A stretch of 38,849 nucleotides of DNA from Elusimicrobiota bacterium (GCA_003450815.1 DMES01000085.1:1-38849); one strand, 5' to 3'. Shown: positions 14,825 through 23,741, numbered from the stretch's first letter. The notes: generated by a model from the letters alone, not told the origin. Numbers and translations: made by a program.

Positions 14825-15567
14825 ATTAGTTCAGAAAGTTTTACGGAAAGTTCCAGGAGGTGGGGGCGGAAGCGCGGCTGTTTGCGTTCAATTAAGGGCA
14901 GAAAGGTTTTTCTGAGCCAGTTGCGCGTGTGTTTCTCGTCTTCATTGCTCTTGTCTTGCCTGAAGGCCAGACGGTTTATCCGGACATACTCCATTATTTC
15001 TTTTCTGCTTACCGCGAGCATCGGCCTGATTACAAAAATGTTTTTGCGGCCTTTATTAGCGCCCAGTATTCTCTTTACTGGTATGCCCAGCAGTCCTTTG
15101 GGTTCCGTGCCGCGCAGCAGGTTTAACAGTACGGTTTCAGCGTGGTCATCGCAGTGGTGGGCGGTGGCGACAAGGGAACAATTTTTTTGAACGGCCGTTT
15201 TCAGTAGGAAATTGTAGCGGGCCTCTCTGGCGGCGTGTTCGGCGCTTAATTTCAGTTTTTTCGCAAGAGCGGGAACGTTTATTTTGCCGGTTACAGTTTC
15301 AAGTCCATAATCTAATCCCAGTTTTTTGACAAAATTCTCATCCGCATCGGCTTCTTTTCCCCGCAGGCAGTGGTTTAAATGTGCGACGCAAAGCCTGATT
15401 CCCCTGCTTCGCGCGTGCTTGGCGAAAAAATCAAGCATGACCACGGAATCCGGCCCTCCGGAAACCGCAAGCAGGATCGAATCACCCTTTTTAAAGAGGC
15501 TGTAGCGCCGTGAATGGGAATTTGCCTTGTCCCAAAGCTTTAGTGTAGTCGTTTTAGCTGGATGCAT
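14815..15567 (-). CDS. tilS: tRNA(Ile)-lysidine synthase TilS
   Basis: 250 residues from the ATG at 15567; the longer open frame to 15684 would run into alaS on the other strand. The PP-loop ATP site is AVSGGPDSVVMLDFFAKH. AHLNHCLRG, SAEHAAREARYNFL, ATAHHCDDHAETVLLNLLRG and GLLGIP are the standard N-terminal catalytic motifs. The protein ends soon after the catalytic domain, so it is the short form without the long C-terminal tRNA-binding domain. It converts cytidine 34 of the AUA-reading tRNA-Ile to lysidine, an essential step. Its last two codons and stop lie in the REP palindrome. It is divergent from alaS, 60 bp apart. Confidence 0.93.
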   Translation of the reverse strand: MHPAKTTTLKLWDKANSHSRRYSLFKKGDSILLAVSGGPDSVVMLDFFAKHARSRGIRLCVAHLNHCLRGKEADADENFVKKLGLDYGLETVTGKINVPALAKKLKLSAEHAAREARYNFLLKTAVQKNCSLVATAHHCDDHAETVLLNLLRGTEPKGLLGIPVKRILGANKGRKNIFVIRPMLAVSRKEIMEYVRINRLAFRQDKSNEDEKHTRNWLRKTFLPLIERKQPRFRPHLLELSVKLSELIKR

Positions 15568-15574
15568 TGAGGAA

Positions 15575-15580
15575 ATTATA
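15575..15580 (-). promoter_or_regulatory. -10 box of tilS, leaderless arrangement
   Basis: On the minus strand TATAAT is followed by TTCCTCA (7 nt) and then the ATG. No ribosome binding site fits between them. No good -35 box is visible. Confidence 0.5.
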
Positions 15581-15612
15581 CTTAACTTGTAAGTGCCCCT
15601 GCCGGGGGATTT

Positions 15613-15620
15613 TGTATAAT
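15613..15620 (+). promoter_or_regulatory. -10 box of alaS, leaderless arrangement
   Basis: TGTATAAT is followed by TAAAACC (7 nt) and the ATG at 15628. There is no Shine-Dalgarno sequence. The alaS start is fixed independently by family alignment (residues from MQSREIR onward), so a leaderless mRNA is likely. Confidence 0.55.
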
Positions 15621-15627
15621 TAAAACC

Positions 15628-18270
15628 ATGCAAAGTCGCGAAATTCGCAAAAAATTCCTGAGCTATTTTAAAAAGCAGGGGCATACCGTAGTCAGATCAA
15701 GCCCGCTTGTCCCGGAAGGCGATCCCACCCTTTTGTTTACTTCTGCCGGCATGGTGCAGTTCAAGCCGTATTATCTCGGACTTAAAACCGATCTTAAGCG
15801 CGCGGCCTCCTGCCAGAAAAGTTTCCGGACTACCGATATAGATAACGTGGGCCGCACCATACGTCATTTGACATTTTTTGAAATGCTGGGGAATTTTTCC
15901 TTCGGCGACTACTTCAAGGCCGAATCCATAAAATGGGGCTGGGATTTTTTAACCAAAGAGCTGGATTTGCCCGAGGACAGGTTTTATATTTCAACCTACG
16001 GCGGCGGAGTCGCTCCGCGTGACGAGGAAGCCCGTAAAATCTGGGAATCGGTGCTTCCGGCCCGGCTTCATTCCCATCTTGTCGAGCTTGGCGACGGCGA
16101 CAATTTTTGGAGCATGGGCGACACGGGCCCCTCCGGTCCCTGTTCCGAGATATACTGGGATCGGGGCGAAAAGTTCGCGCACTCCGGTTGTCGTGGCGCC
16201 GGCTGCTCCTGCGACCGTTACATAGAGATCTGGAACCATGTCTTTACCCAGTTCGACAAGCGCTCCGACGGCTCTTTCAACCCGCTGCCGCGTAAAAACA
16301 TCGATACCGGCATGGGCTTTGAGCGCCTCACCTTTGTTGTTGAAGGCAAACCCGCTCCTTTTGAAACCACCCTTTTTTATCCCATAATCTCAGCCGCTGA
16401 AAAAATACTGAAAACGGAATATGGCGCGGCGCCCGAGTCCTCCTCCGCTTTGCGTATAATAAGCGACCATGTGCGCGCCTCCGCGTTCCTGCTTTCCGAG
16501 GGGGTAATCCCGTCAAACGAAGGACGCGGCTATGTTCTGCGGCGCCTGATCAGGCGCGCGGCCCGCTATGGGCGCATAATGGGCGCTGTCGAGCCTTTTC
16601 TTTATAAGCTGGTCCCTTCGGTATTTGAAATTTTCGGGGAAGTGTATCCGGAAATACTTTCCGCCGGGCCGCACCTGGTTGAAGCGCTGAAATTTGAAGA
16701 GGAAGGTTTTATTGAAACGCTTGAAACCGGAGAAGTCTTCCTTCAGGAATTGATGAATAAATATCCGAAAGGCATCCCAGGAAGGGAAACTTTCCGCCTT
16801 TATGAAACTTACGGCTTCCCTTTTGAATTAACCCGCGAACTTGCCTTGAAGAACCATATTCCGGTGGACGAAAAGGGTTTTAACGAGGCCCGTAAAGCCG
16901 CCCAGAGCGTTGCCAAGGCGGGCTGGAAAGACTCGGGTGAAAAAAGTTCTTTTATGTTTCAGAGGGCTGAAGAGCGGTTTCCCGCCACCAGCTTTTTAGG
17001 CTATGATGAGCCCCAAAGTTCTGCTCTGGTGCTTGGCCTGCTTGACCAGGCCGGAAATATCGCCGAATCGCTGGCAAAAGGCGCTCAGGGGTACGCGGTC
17101 CTTGATAAAACTCCGTTCTACGCCGAATCAGGGGGGCAGGTGGGGGATACGGGCCTGCTGCTGGCCGGAGGCACGGCGGCTGCCGAAGTGCTGGACACGC
17201 AAAAACCGGTCGGGAAAGTGTTTTTCCACAGGGTAAAGGTTTTTGAACCGCTGAAAACCGGCATGACTGTAACTGCTAGGATTTCCAAAGACCGTTATCA
17301 CATTGCTTCAAATCACACCGCTGTGCATGTGATAAACGCGGCTTTAAGACAGGTTTTCGGCTCAGGAGTACGCCAGGCAGGTTCCCTGGTTGCCGCTGAC
17401 AAATTCCGCTTTGACTACACAATCGCTAAAACGCCCACCAAAGAAGAGCTTGCCAAGGTTGAGGAAATAGCCAATTCCGCGGTGGCTGAAAATTACCGGG
17501 TCTTTAAAATGGAGCGTCCGCTGAAAGACGCCGAAGCTTTCGGCGCGGTAACCCTTTTGGGCGAGAAATATATGGACCCCGCCCGTTTCGTGCTTGTGAA
17601 TAAAGGCGGTTGGGACGATGCCAAAAACCGTTACAGCCTTGAGCTCTGTGGCGGCACGCATATAGACGCTTTGGGTGAACTTATTACTGTTAAAATAATC
17701 AAGGATTCATCGGTTTCCCGCGGAGTCAGGCGTATAGAGGGTGTGGCGGGACCGGCGGCGCTTGAGCGCCTTTCAAAACTTGCCTCCGTGACCGAGGCGC
17801 TTTCGGCACGTTTTGCCGTTTTGCCGGAAGAGCTGGAAGCCAGAATTTTGCAGCTGATGGAGAATGTTAAGAAAAGCCATACCGGAAAACTAAAAACCAC
17901 TGCCGCGCATGGTGAAAGTTCCGAAGAGGAAATGGATCTGAACGGTTCAACAAGGCTGGTAATAGTCGAAACCGTGGGGGCGCAAATACCGGCTTTGCGC
18001 CATCTATCCGATCAGCTTGCGCTTAAGCGCAACAATGCGCTTCTCTTTTTATTCTCGCTGGCTGGCGAAAAAATGTCTTTTGTGGTTTCTGCTTCGGCTG
18101 ATCTAAAAAATGACAAGTTCAACGCCTCTAGCGTGGCCAAAGAAGTGGCGGCTCTGCTTAAGGGGTCGGGCGGCGGGAGAAAAGATTTCGCACAGGGAGG
18201 CGGCTCTTCCCCAGATAATTTAGGTTCTTTTAAAACACAGTTGCTGGAAGTGATAAAAAAGCATCTCTAA
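15628..18270 (+). CDS. alaS: Alanyl-tRNA synthetase
   Basis: 880 residues, full length for the bacterial enzyme. The class II catalytic core (1-250) has REIRKKFLSYFKKQGHTVV, SAGMVQF, FFEMLGNFSFGDYFK and WSMGDTGPSGPCSEIYWDRG. The tRNA-recognition helical region runs to about 460. The editing domain follows, with zinc-type ligands in SNHTAVHVINAALR and CGGTHIDALG. The C-Ala/DHHA1 domain (about 740-880) ends with GRKDFAQGGGSSPDNL, the usual FAQGGG signature. It charges tRNA-Ala with alanine and clears mischarged Ser/Gly. No frame damage is visible. A terminator begins at its stop codon. Confidence 0.97.
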   Translation: MQSREIRKKFLSYFKKQGHTVVRSSPLVPEGDPTLLFTSAGMVQFKPYYLGLKTDLKRAASCQKSFRTTDIDNVGRTIRHLTFFEMLGNFSFGDYFKAESIKWGWDFLTKELDLPEDRFYISTYGGGVAPRDEEARKIWESVLPARLHSHLVELGDGDNFWSMGDTGPSGPCSEIYWDRGEKFAHSGCRGAGCSCDRYIEIWNHVFTQFDKRSDGSFNPLPRKNIDTGMGFERLTFVVEGKPAPFETTLFYPIISAAEKILKTEYGAAPESSSALRIISDHVRASAFLLSEGVIPSNEGRGYVLRRLIRRAARYGRIMGAVEPFLYKLVPSVFEIFGEVYPEILSAGPHLVEALKFEEEGFIETLETGEVFLQELMNKYPKGIPGRETFRLYETYGFPFELTRELALKNHIPVDEKGFNEARKAAQSVAKAGWKDSGEKSSFMFQRAEERFPATSFLGYDEPQSSALVLGLLDQAGNIAESLAKGAQGYAVLDKTPFYAESGGQVGDTGLLLAGGTAAAEVLDTQKPVGKVFFHRVKVFEPLKTGMTVTARISKDRYHIASNHTAVHVINAALRQVFGSGVRQAGSLVAADKFRFDYTIAKTPTKEELAKVEEIANSAVAENYRVFKMERPLKDAEAFGAVTLLGEKYMDPARFVLVNKGGWDDAKNRYSLELCGGTHIDALGELITVKIIKDSSVSRGVRRIEGVAGPAALERLSKLASVTEALSARFAVLPEELEARILQLMENVKKSHTGKLKTTAAHGESSEEEMDLNGSTRLVIVETVGAQIPALRHLSDQLALKRNNALLFLFSLAGEKMSFVVSASADLKNDKFNASSVAKEVAALLKGSGGGRKDFAQGGGSSPDNLGSFKTQLLEVIKKHL

Positions 18271-18290
18271 AAAGCGTTCTAACGCTTTTT
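18269..18290 (+). terminator. Intrinsic terminator of alaS
   Basis: AAAAAGCGTT-CT-AACGCTTTTT is a perfect 10-bp palindrome. It overlaps the alaS TAA stop and ends in T5, a normal rho-independent form. Confidence 0.8.
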
Positions 18291-18368
18291 AAAATTAGGG
18301 CTGTGGGTTTGGCTGAGGTTGCTGACAGTGGCAGAGACTAGCAGTTAATCCGCCCCGAAAGCTGTGCA

Positions 18369-18416
18369 GGCCGTCTGATGGGCATAGCCCTTGTTATGGC
18401 ACGCCCACAGGTCAGT
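18369..18416 (+). repeat. GGCCGT stem-loop element, copy A
   Basis: 48 nt upstream of tRNA-Arg. The outer stem is GCCGT/ATGGC (one G-T pair) and the inner stem is GGGC-ATA-GCCC. It matches copy B (25613-25660) at 41 of 48 positions by hand count, including a paired G-to-C and C-to-G swap in the inner stem. Confidence 0.75.
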
Positions 18417-18436
18417 GCGGGCGGGGTGCGACAAGT

Positions 18437-18511
18437 GCGCCCGTGGTGAAATGGATATCACAGGAGCCTCCGAAGCTTCTAGTGCAGGTTCGATTCCTGC
18501 CGGGCGCACCA
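18437..18511 (+). tRNA. tRNA-Arg(CCG)
   Basis: 75 nt with encoded CCA. Acceptor GCGCCCG pairs with CGGGCGC. The D-stem is GTGA/TCAC. The anticodon stem GGAGC/GCTTC has one G-T pair and encloses the loop CTCCGAA, so the anticodon is CCG (reads CGG, Arg). The T-arm is GCAGG-TTCGATT-CCTGC. All stems fold. The 3' end is partly duplicated downstream. Confidence 0.95.
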
Positions 18512-18651
18512 ATAATTTCGGAAACCCAGAGCGAGTCAATAGTTTGACTCGCGTCAGGAATCGAAAGCCGGAGCGATGGCGAGCCAGCAGGCGAGTCCGC
18601 GAGGCGGGGTCGCAGGGCCCGGTGAGCGACGGCGAACCGGGAACCTGTGAC

Positions 18652-18669
18652 CGATTCCTGCCGGGCGCA
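18652..18669 (+). repeat. 18-bp direct repeat of the tRNA-Arg 3' end (att-like)
   Basis: CGATTCCTGCCGGGCGCA is identical to 18491-18508 inside the tRNA. The spacing is 161 bp. An inverted 11-bp piece of the T-arm (CAGGAATCGAA) lies between them at about 18566-18576, beside a hairpin GCGAGTCAA/TTGACTCGC. There is no integrase between the copies. Confidence 0.7.
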
Positions 18670-18670
18670 T

Positions 18671-18852
18671 ACAAGTTTCAAGTCTCAAGTCTCAAGTCAC
18701 AGGTCACAAGTATAAAGTCACAAGACACATGTCACAAGTCACAAGTTTTAGGACATAATTCACGGGTTTGCAAATGGCGGAAAAAGCAAAGAAGCTTTGA
18801 ATATTTAACCTCTTCCCGCTTACTTGTGACCTGTGACTTGAGACTTGTGACT
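18671..18852. repeat. Intergenic tandem repeat with mirrored arms (CAAGTCA type)
   Basis: The left arm (18671-18745) has about ten degenerate CAAGTCT/CAAGTCACA units. The right arm (18822-18852) is the reverse complement (CTTGTGACCTGTGACTTGAG). The space between holds no convincing gene. The same unit recurs at 27341-27431. Confidence 0.85.
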
Positions 18853-18869
18853 GACGCCTGGCGCCACTT

Positions 18870-20351
18870 ATGAACTTTGAAGAAGAACTGACGCTGCTCA
18901 TAAAATCCAAGTACTCACTGGTGCTTGTGAACACCATAGACGAGGATTTCGTGTCCCGTCAGCTGCTGGATGTGGCCGCGGAACTGAAACTGGCTGTGTA
19001 TTGCTGGTCGCTTACCAAAGGCCTGCGGGTGGGCAAGAACGAAAATTCTTTCTACCAGAGCGGCGAGCCGGTAAAGATGTTAAAGACTGTGCATGATCTC
19101 GCCCGCGACAATACCCCTTCGCTTTTCATCTTATCCGATTTTAGTAAATTTCTCGATGACGCCGTAGTCGCCAGGCTGTTCAAGGATATACTGGCTATAA
19201 TAAGCAATACCCGCACCACTATAGTAATGATAGGCGCCGACCATCCGTTGCCGGCCGACATAGAACCTTATGCAGCCAGCATAATCGGCGGCTATCCCGA
19301 CGAAAAAGAGATCCTGACGGAGGTCAACCAGACAGTGGCTGAATTTAAAAAATCCTCCCTTAACCTGGTGGTAGAGCTTGGCCCGGAAGATTTAAAACGG
19401 ATGATAAAATCCTTAAAAGGGCTTTCCGTACAGCAGATAAGAAATGTTCTGAATACCTGCATCCTGAAAGACGGGAAACTGGATAAAACCGACCTGACGG
19501 AGATAGAAAAATATAAAAAAGAGCTGTTTGACCGGGAAGGTATACTTGAGTATTTTGGGGCTGAGCAGCCGGCCAATATAGCCGGTTTTGATAACCTTAA
19601 AAAATGGATAACAGAGCGCAAAATAGCTTTTTTTTCCGAGGATTCGACGCTGCCGCCGCCCAAGGGTCTGCTCCTTTTGGGAGTGCAGGGCTGCGGGAAA
19701 AGTCTGGCGGCAAAAGTCATAGCGGGCGAGCTTGGCATACCGCTTTACCGCCTTGATCTGAACCGGCTTTACTCAAAATATATAGGTGAGACCGAAGAGA
19801 ACCTGCGGAAAGCGCTTAAAACCATTGAGCGCCTGGCTCCGGTATGCCTCTGGGTGGATGAGATAGAAAAAATATTTGCCGCTTCCTCCGGAGAGATAGA
19901 CGGAGGCGTGTCAAAGCGCGTGCTTGGCGAGATGCTGACCTGGATGCAGGAGCGCAAAGACCGCTCTTTCATCGCCGCAACTTCAAACGACATAAACGGC
20001 CTGCCCCCGGAGCTCCTTCGAAAAGGGCGTTTTGACGAGATATTTTTTTCCGATCTGCCCGACGCAGCTTCCAGGGAGGGCATTTTCAGGATACATCTGG
20101 CCAAGAGGGGACTTGACTCTGCCGCTTTTGAGCCTGGGAAACTTGCGCTCAACTCAGAAGGTTTCAGCGGGGCTGAAATAGAGCAGGCCATTATTTCCGC
20201 TCTTTACAGCGCCTCCGGATCCAACGAAACAATTTCTTCAAAGCACGTACTGCAGCAATTGCGCCTTACCAGACCACTTTCCGTTATAAAGGCGGAGGCT
20301 GTGGATTTTCTGCGTGATTGGGCGAAAGAAAGGGAAATATTACCTGTGTGA
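18870..20351 (+). CDS. Ycf46-like AAA ATPase
   Basis: 493 residues. The N-terminal 230 (IKSKYSLVLVNTIDEDFVSR and so on) match the extra domain of the Ycf46 family, followed by a single AAA+ module. Walker A is GVQGCGKSLAAK (about residue 270), Walker B is LWVDEIEK, sensor 1 is ATSND, and LLRKGRFDEIFF carries the arginine-finger region. The second region of homology and GFSGAEIEQAI helix are present. Family length is normal. Ycf46 proteins are found in cyanobacteria, plastids and scattered bacteria. A link to photosynthetic or CO2 regulation is known for cyanobacteria only, so the role here is open. There is no strong ribosome binding site; the start follows the repeat array by 17 bp. Confidence 0.88.
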   Translation: MNFEEELTLLIKSKYSLVLVNTIDEDFVSRQLLDVAAELKLAVYCWSLTKGLRVGKNENSFYQSGEPVKMLKTVHDLARDNTPSLFILSDFSKFLDDAVVARLFKDILAIISNTRTTIVMIGADHPLPADIEPYAASIIGGYPDEKEILTEVNQTVAEFKKSSLNLVVELGPEDLKRMIKSLKGLSVQQIRNVLNTCILKDGKLDKTDLTEIEKYKKELFDREGILEYFGAEQPANIAGFDNLKKWITERKIAFFSEDSTLPPPKGLLLLGVQGCGKSLAAKVIAGELGIPLYRLDLNRLYSKYIGETEENLRKALKTIERLAPVCLWVDEIEKIFAASSGEIDGGVSKRVLGEMLTWMQERKDRSFIAATSNDINGLPPELLRKGRFDEIFFSDLPDAASREGIFRIHLAKRGLDSAAFEPGKLALNSEGFSGAEIEQAIISALYSASGSNETISSKHVLQQLRLTRPLSVIKAEAVDFLRDWAKEREILPV

Positions 20352-20364
20352 GCGGCAGCGCGTA

Positions 20365-20436
20365 AGAGCTGGAAGCTCTGAAGCGCTGAAGTGCAAAACC
20401 GCCAGACTTCAGCGCTTTAAAACTTCAGCGCTGAAA
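20365..20436. repeat. Intergenic tandem repeat with mirrored arms (GAAGCGCT type)
   Basis: The left arm (20365-20391, AGCTCTGAAGCGCTGAAG) and right arm (20407-20436, CTTCAGCGCTTTAAAACTTC, then AGCGCTGAAA) are inverted copies. The array fills the gap between the ATPase stop and the next start. Confidence 0.75.
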
Positions 20437-20446
20437 TTTTTATTTT

Positions 20447-21934
20447 ATGCCTTCTTCAATTATCTCTTCAAAGCTGATCCTTGTTGCCGGCGCCACCGGG
20501 TATATCGGCGGCAGGCTAGTGCCGCGGCTGCTTGAAAAAAAATATAGGGTGCGTTGCCTGGCGCGCCATCCGGATCACCTTAAGGGAAGGCTCTGGGCCG
20601 GGAAGACGGAGATAGTCCGCGGCGATGTTTACAAAAATGAAAATTTATCCGCGGCGCTTTCCGGAGTGGAAGTCGCCTATTACCTTATACACTCCATGGC
20701 CGATGTCGCCGATTTTGAGCGGCATGAGGAGGTATCCGCCCGGAACTTCGCCGCGGCGGCCGTGTTGGCGGGGGTAAAAAGGATTGTGTATCTGGGCGGG
20801 CTGGGCTTGGATGGCCTGACACTTTCAAAACATCTGGCTTCAAGGCAGCGCGTGGGCCGCATTTTAGCCAATAGCGGGCTTAGCGTCACGGAATTTCGTG
20901 CCGCTATTATAGTCGGTTCCGGAAGCATTTCCTTTGAGATTATCCGGTATCTGGTTGAGCGGCTGCCTTTTATTCCGTGCTTCCGACATCTTAAAACCAC
21001 CCGTTGTCAGCCGGTGGCTGTAAGGGACGTGTTATCTTACCTTATAAATTGCCTTGATAAGCCGGAAACAGCGGGGCGCAGAATAGAGATAGGCGGATCC
21101 GGCATATATACATACCTTGAGCTGCTTGAACTTTTTGCCGGGGCCAGAGGGCTCAAACGCTGGTTCCCCGATTTCGGACGCCTGATGGACATTATGCCGT
21201 CGGGTTTGCCGGCGGTCTGGAGCGCCATGATAGGTCTCTTGACTCCGATACCCAGGATTTTTGCTAAGCCGCTCCTTGAAAGCCTTGAATATGATGTTAT
21301 ATGCGCGAACTCCGACGCGCTGGCGCTTTTCCCCGAAATAAAACCGCTGGATTATCAGACTGCCGTAAAATATGCTTTGATGAGAATATCCGAAAATTCC
21401 GTTGAAACCACCTGGGCCATGTCAGTAATACCCGAGCAGACCAGGCCATACGCCTTTATAGACAGGGAAGGGCTTATAGCGGAAGAGCGGACTCTTGTGG
21501 TAAACGCTTCCGCGACAAAAATTTTTGAAACTTTCAGCGGCATTGGCGGCGCCCGCGGCTGGTTTTACCTCAACTGGCTTTGGACGCTTCGGGCGCTTCT
21601 TGACAGGGCGGCGGGCGGCATAGGCATGAGGAGGGGCCGGCGTCATCCGGATATTATTGCGCAGGGCGAGCCGCTTGATTTCTGGCGCGTTGAGCGCGTA
21701 ATGGAAGGGAGGCTGATACTGCTTCGCGCGGAAATGAAGCTTCCCGGCAAGGGCTGGCTTGAATTTGAAGTTGTGCCCCGCGTGAACGGCTCATCGGTTT
21801 TACGGCAGACCGCCTATTTCGAGCCGCGCGGATTTATGGGTAATATCTACTGGTACGGGATTTATCCCATACACAAGATTATTTTTGCAGGGCTTATTGA
21901 GGAAATTAAGACCCGTTCCGAAAACTGCGAGTGA
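20447..21934 (+). CDS. SDR-type NAD(P)-binding protein with DUF2867-like C-terminal domain
   Basis: 495 residues. The N-terminal Rossmann fold has ILVAGATGYIGGRLVPRLLE, the atypical-SDR GxxGxxG motif. It continues through GDVYKNENLSAALSGVEVAYYLIHSM, as in NmrA/YbjT-like proteins, to about residue 290. Residues about 340-495 (VVNASATKIFETFSGIGGAR, GWFYLNWLWTLRALLDRAAGG, SSVLRQTAYFEPRGFMGNIYWYGIYPIH) match the DUF2867 domain that commonly follows it. The substrate is unknown; quinone or lipid reduction has been suggested for relatives. There is no ribosome binding site: the ATG follows a T-rich stretch after the repeat array. The coding end forms an imperfect hairpin. Confidence 0.85.
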   Translation: MPSSIISSKLILVAGATGYIGGRLVPRLLEKKYRVRCLARHPDHLKGRLWAGKTEIVRGDVYKNENLSAALSGVEVAYYLIHSMADVADFERHEEVSARNFAAAAVLAGVKRIVYLGGLGLDGLTLSKHLASRQRVGRILANSGLSVTEFRAAIIVGSGSISFEIIRYLVERLPFIPCFRHLKTTRCQPVAVRDVLSYLINCLDKPETAGRRIEIGGSGIYTYLELLELFAGARGLKRWFPDFGRLMDIMPSGLPAVWSAMIGLLTPIPRIFAKPLLESLEYDVICANSDALALFPEIKPLDYQTAVKYALMRISENSVETTWAMSVIPEQTRPYAFIDREGLIAEERTLVVNASATKIFETFSGIGGARGWFYLNWLWTLRALLDRAAGGIGMRRGRRHPDIIAQGEPLDFWRVERVMEGRLILLRAEMKLPGKGWLEFEVVPRVNGSSVLRQTAYFEPRGFMGNIYWYGIYPIHKIIFAGLIEEIKTRSENCE

Positions 21935-21967
21935 AATCGTTTTCGCAATTTTCGGAAGTTCTTAATT
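21904..21967 (+). terminator. Long imperfect hairpin across the SDR gene stop codon
   Basis: TTCCGAAAACTGCGAG (21916-21931) pairs with TTCGCAATTTTCGGAA (21942-21957) with one mismatch. AATTAAGA (21904-21911) pairs with TCTTAATT (21960-21967) below it. The TGA stop lies in the loop. No T-tract follows. Confidence 0.65.
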
Positions 21968-22027
21968 GGTGGTTTATTTGTACAATTTATTACTAACCCC
22001 TGGCCCCTATAACTTTATGGAGGTATC

Positions 22028-23713
22028 ATGCGTAAAACACTTTGTATCTTAGCTTTGCAGGTTCTGGCGGTTCCCGCCTTCGCTTCGGACGCAAAAACAG
22101 ACGCTGTCATGAACGCCCTAAGCTCCGAGCTTGACAGGTCGTTCGGGGTTCTGAAAAACGCCGAAAAGACGCCGCTTTATTTTCTGGGCTATGAAGTGAT
22201 AGATACGAAGCAGTACAGCGTATCGTCTTTCATGGGCGCGACGGACGGCGAGAATGAAAGCGAACGCCGACGCTTGGACATAGATGCCCGCTTTAACGAT
22301 TTTAAAATGGATAATACGCATCAGATAAAAGGCGACAATTCGTTTAATTATCCGGCTAATTACACTCAGTTCGTGCCGGTGGAAAACGACGAAAACTCCA
22401 TTCGCGCCCGCGTGTGGGAACATACCGACGCCGCCTTTAAGCGCGCTTATGAGGCCTATACAAAGGTGAAGATGAACAAGGCCATCACAGCGAGCGAAGA
22501 AGATCCCTCGCCCGATTTCTCGCCAGCCAAAGCGGAGGTGTTTTATGAAACGGCGGATTTCCCGGCTTTTGACAAGGCCGCCTGGAAGGCCAGACTCAAC
22601 AAACTGACGGAGAAGTTCTCTCCCCATGCCTTTATTTACCAGGGTCAGGCCTGGTTTCGCGTCACGTCAGACAACCGCTATATAGCAAATAGCGAGGGAA
22701 CGCGCGTTAAGACCGGGAATAAATATGTGAGCATGGGCTATTCAATCACTTCACGCACGGATGACGGTATGGAACTTGAGCGCGATATGCAGTATCATGC
22801 GGCTTCACCAGCCGAACTTCCCTCCGACGAAGCGGTTTTAAAGGATATTGAGCGTTCCATCGTTGAGCTTAAGGCGCTTAGAAGCGCCCCGCTAGTGGAT
22901 CCATTCAGCGGCCCGGCCATACTTAACGCCAGGCCCGCCGGAGTGTATTTTCACGAAATTATCGGCCACCGCCTTGAAGGCCACCGCCAAAAATTGGAGG
23001 ATTCTGGCCAGACCTTTGCTAAAAAGCTCAACCAGAAGATAACCGCCGATTTTATCACCGTTTATGACGATCCAGGTATAAAGGCGTTCAACGGCACGGC
23101 GCTGCGCGGCCATTACAGCTATGACGACGAAGGCGTGAAGGCCAGGCGTGTCAACCTGATAGAGAACGGCGTGCTAAAAGGGTTTTTAATGAGCCGTTCG
23201 CCCATAAGGGATTTTGCCTCGTCAAACGGCCATGGCCGCAAGTCGGCCGGTTATGAGGTGGTTTCACGCATGGGCAACACTATGGTTGAGGCCTCAAAAA
23301 CAGTGCCTTACCCTAAACTCCGCGAAATGCTTATTGAGGAATGCAAGAAGCAGGGCAAACCTTTCGGACTGGTATTCAGCGATATTTCGGGAGGGTTCAC
23401 CTTCACAGGCCGCGGCAGCGGGCAGTCTTTCAAGGTTTTGCCGCTTCTGGTTTACCGCGTTTACACCGACGGTCGCCCTGATGAGATAGTGCGCGGCGTT
23501 GACATTGTGGGCACGCCAATAGCCAATTTCAGCAAGATAATAGCCGCAGCCGACGACCCCGCCGTTTTTAACGGCACCTGCGGAGCGGAATCCGGCCAGG
23601 CGCCGGTTTCAAGCGTGGCGCCAAGCATACTGATGTCCGAGATAGAGGTGGAAAAATCCAAAAAATCACAGGAAAAACCGCCGGTGCTTGAGCCGCCGCT
23701 GCACGATAAATAG
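22028..23713 (+). CDS. Secreted TldD-like metalloprotease
   Basis: 561 residues, about 80-100 longer than cytosolic TldD. It starts with a Sec signal peptide (MRKTLCILALQVLAVPAFAS), so it is predicted outside the cytoplasm. The zinc site is complete: VYFHEIIGHRLEGH contains H-E-x-x-x-H (about residue 315). Downstream TldD marks are YDDPGIKAFNG, YSYDDEGVKARRVNLIENG, RSPIRDFASSNGHGR and CGAESGQAPVSSVAPSILMSE. In the family TldD is the catalytic half of a TldD/TldE heterodimer that trims unfolded peptides and leader peptides. GGAGG lies upstream of the ATG. The partner-like gene follows after 80 bp. The stop codon lies in a perfect hairpin. Confidence 0.9.
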   Translation: MRKTLCILALQVLAVPAFASDAKTDAVMNALSSELDRSFGVLKNAEKTPLYFLGYEVIDTKQYSVSSFMGATDGENESERRRLDIDARFNDFKMDNTHQIKGDNSFNYPANYTQFVPVENDENSIRARVWEHTDAAFKRAYEAYTKVKMNKAITASEEDPSPDFSPAKAEVFYETADFPAFDKAAWKARLNKLTEKFSPHAFIYQGQAWFRVTSDNRYIANSEGTRVKTGNKYVSMGYSITSRTDDGMELERDMQYHAASPAELPSDEAVLKDIERSIVELKALRSAPLVDPFSGPAILNARPAGVYFHEIIGHRLEGHRQKLEDSGQTFAKKLNQKITADFITVYDDPGIKAFNGTALRGHYSYDDEGVKARRVNLIENGVLKGFLMSRSPIRDFASSNGHGRKSAGYEVVSRMGNTMVEASKTVPYPKLREMLIEECKKQGKPFGLVFSDISGGFTFTGRGSGQSFKVLPLLVYRVYTDGRPDEIVRGVDIVGTPIANFSKIIAAADDPAVFNGTCGAESGQAPVSSVAPSILMSEIEVEKSKKSQEKPPVLEPPLHDK

Positions 23714-23741
23714 TTCCTGCTCTGAAAGTCGCAGGAACTAT
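23710..23741 (+). terminator. 11-bp perfect hairpin containing the tldD-like stop codon
   Basis: ATAGTTCCTGC (23710-23720) and GCAGGAACTAT (23731-23741) pair exactly; the TAG stop is in the left arm. A second short hairpin, GTCTGC/GCAGAC, lies at 23745-23771. There is no T-tract, so it may attenuate or protect mRNA more than terminate. Confidence 0.65.

Noticed and set aside
15587..15592. TTGTAA as the -35 box of alaS
   Set aside because: The spacing to TATAAT is 22 nt, too long for a standard promoter.
15568..15684. Longer TilS start overlapping alaS
   Set aside because: It would overlap the alaS coding start, and the ATG at 15567 with TATAAT upstream fits the family N-terminus.
18652..18669. 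A second tRNA gene
   Set aside because: Only the last 18 nt of the tRNA are repeated; no acceptor, D or anticodon arm precedes it.
18671..18852. CRISPR array
   Set aside because: Units are 7-9 bp and degenerate, with no regular 25-40 bp repeats or spacers and no cas genes.
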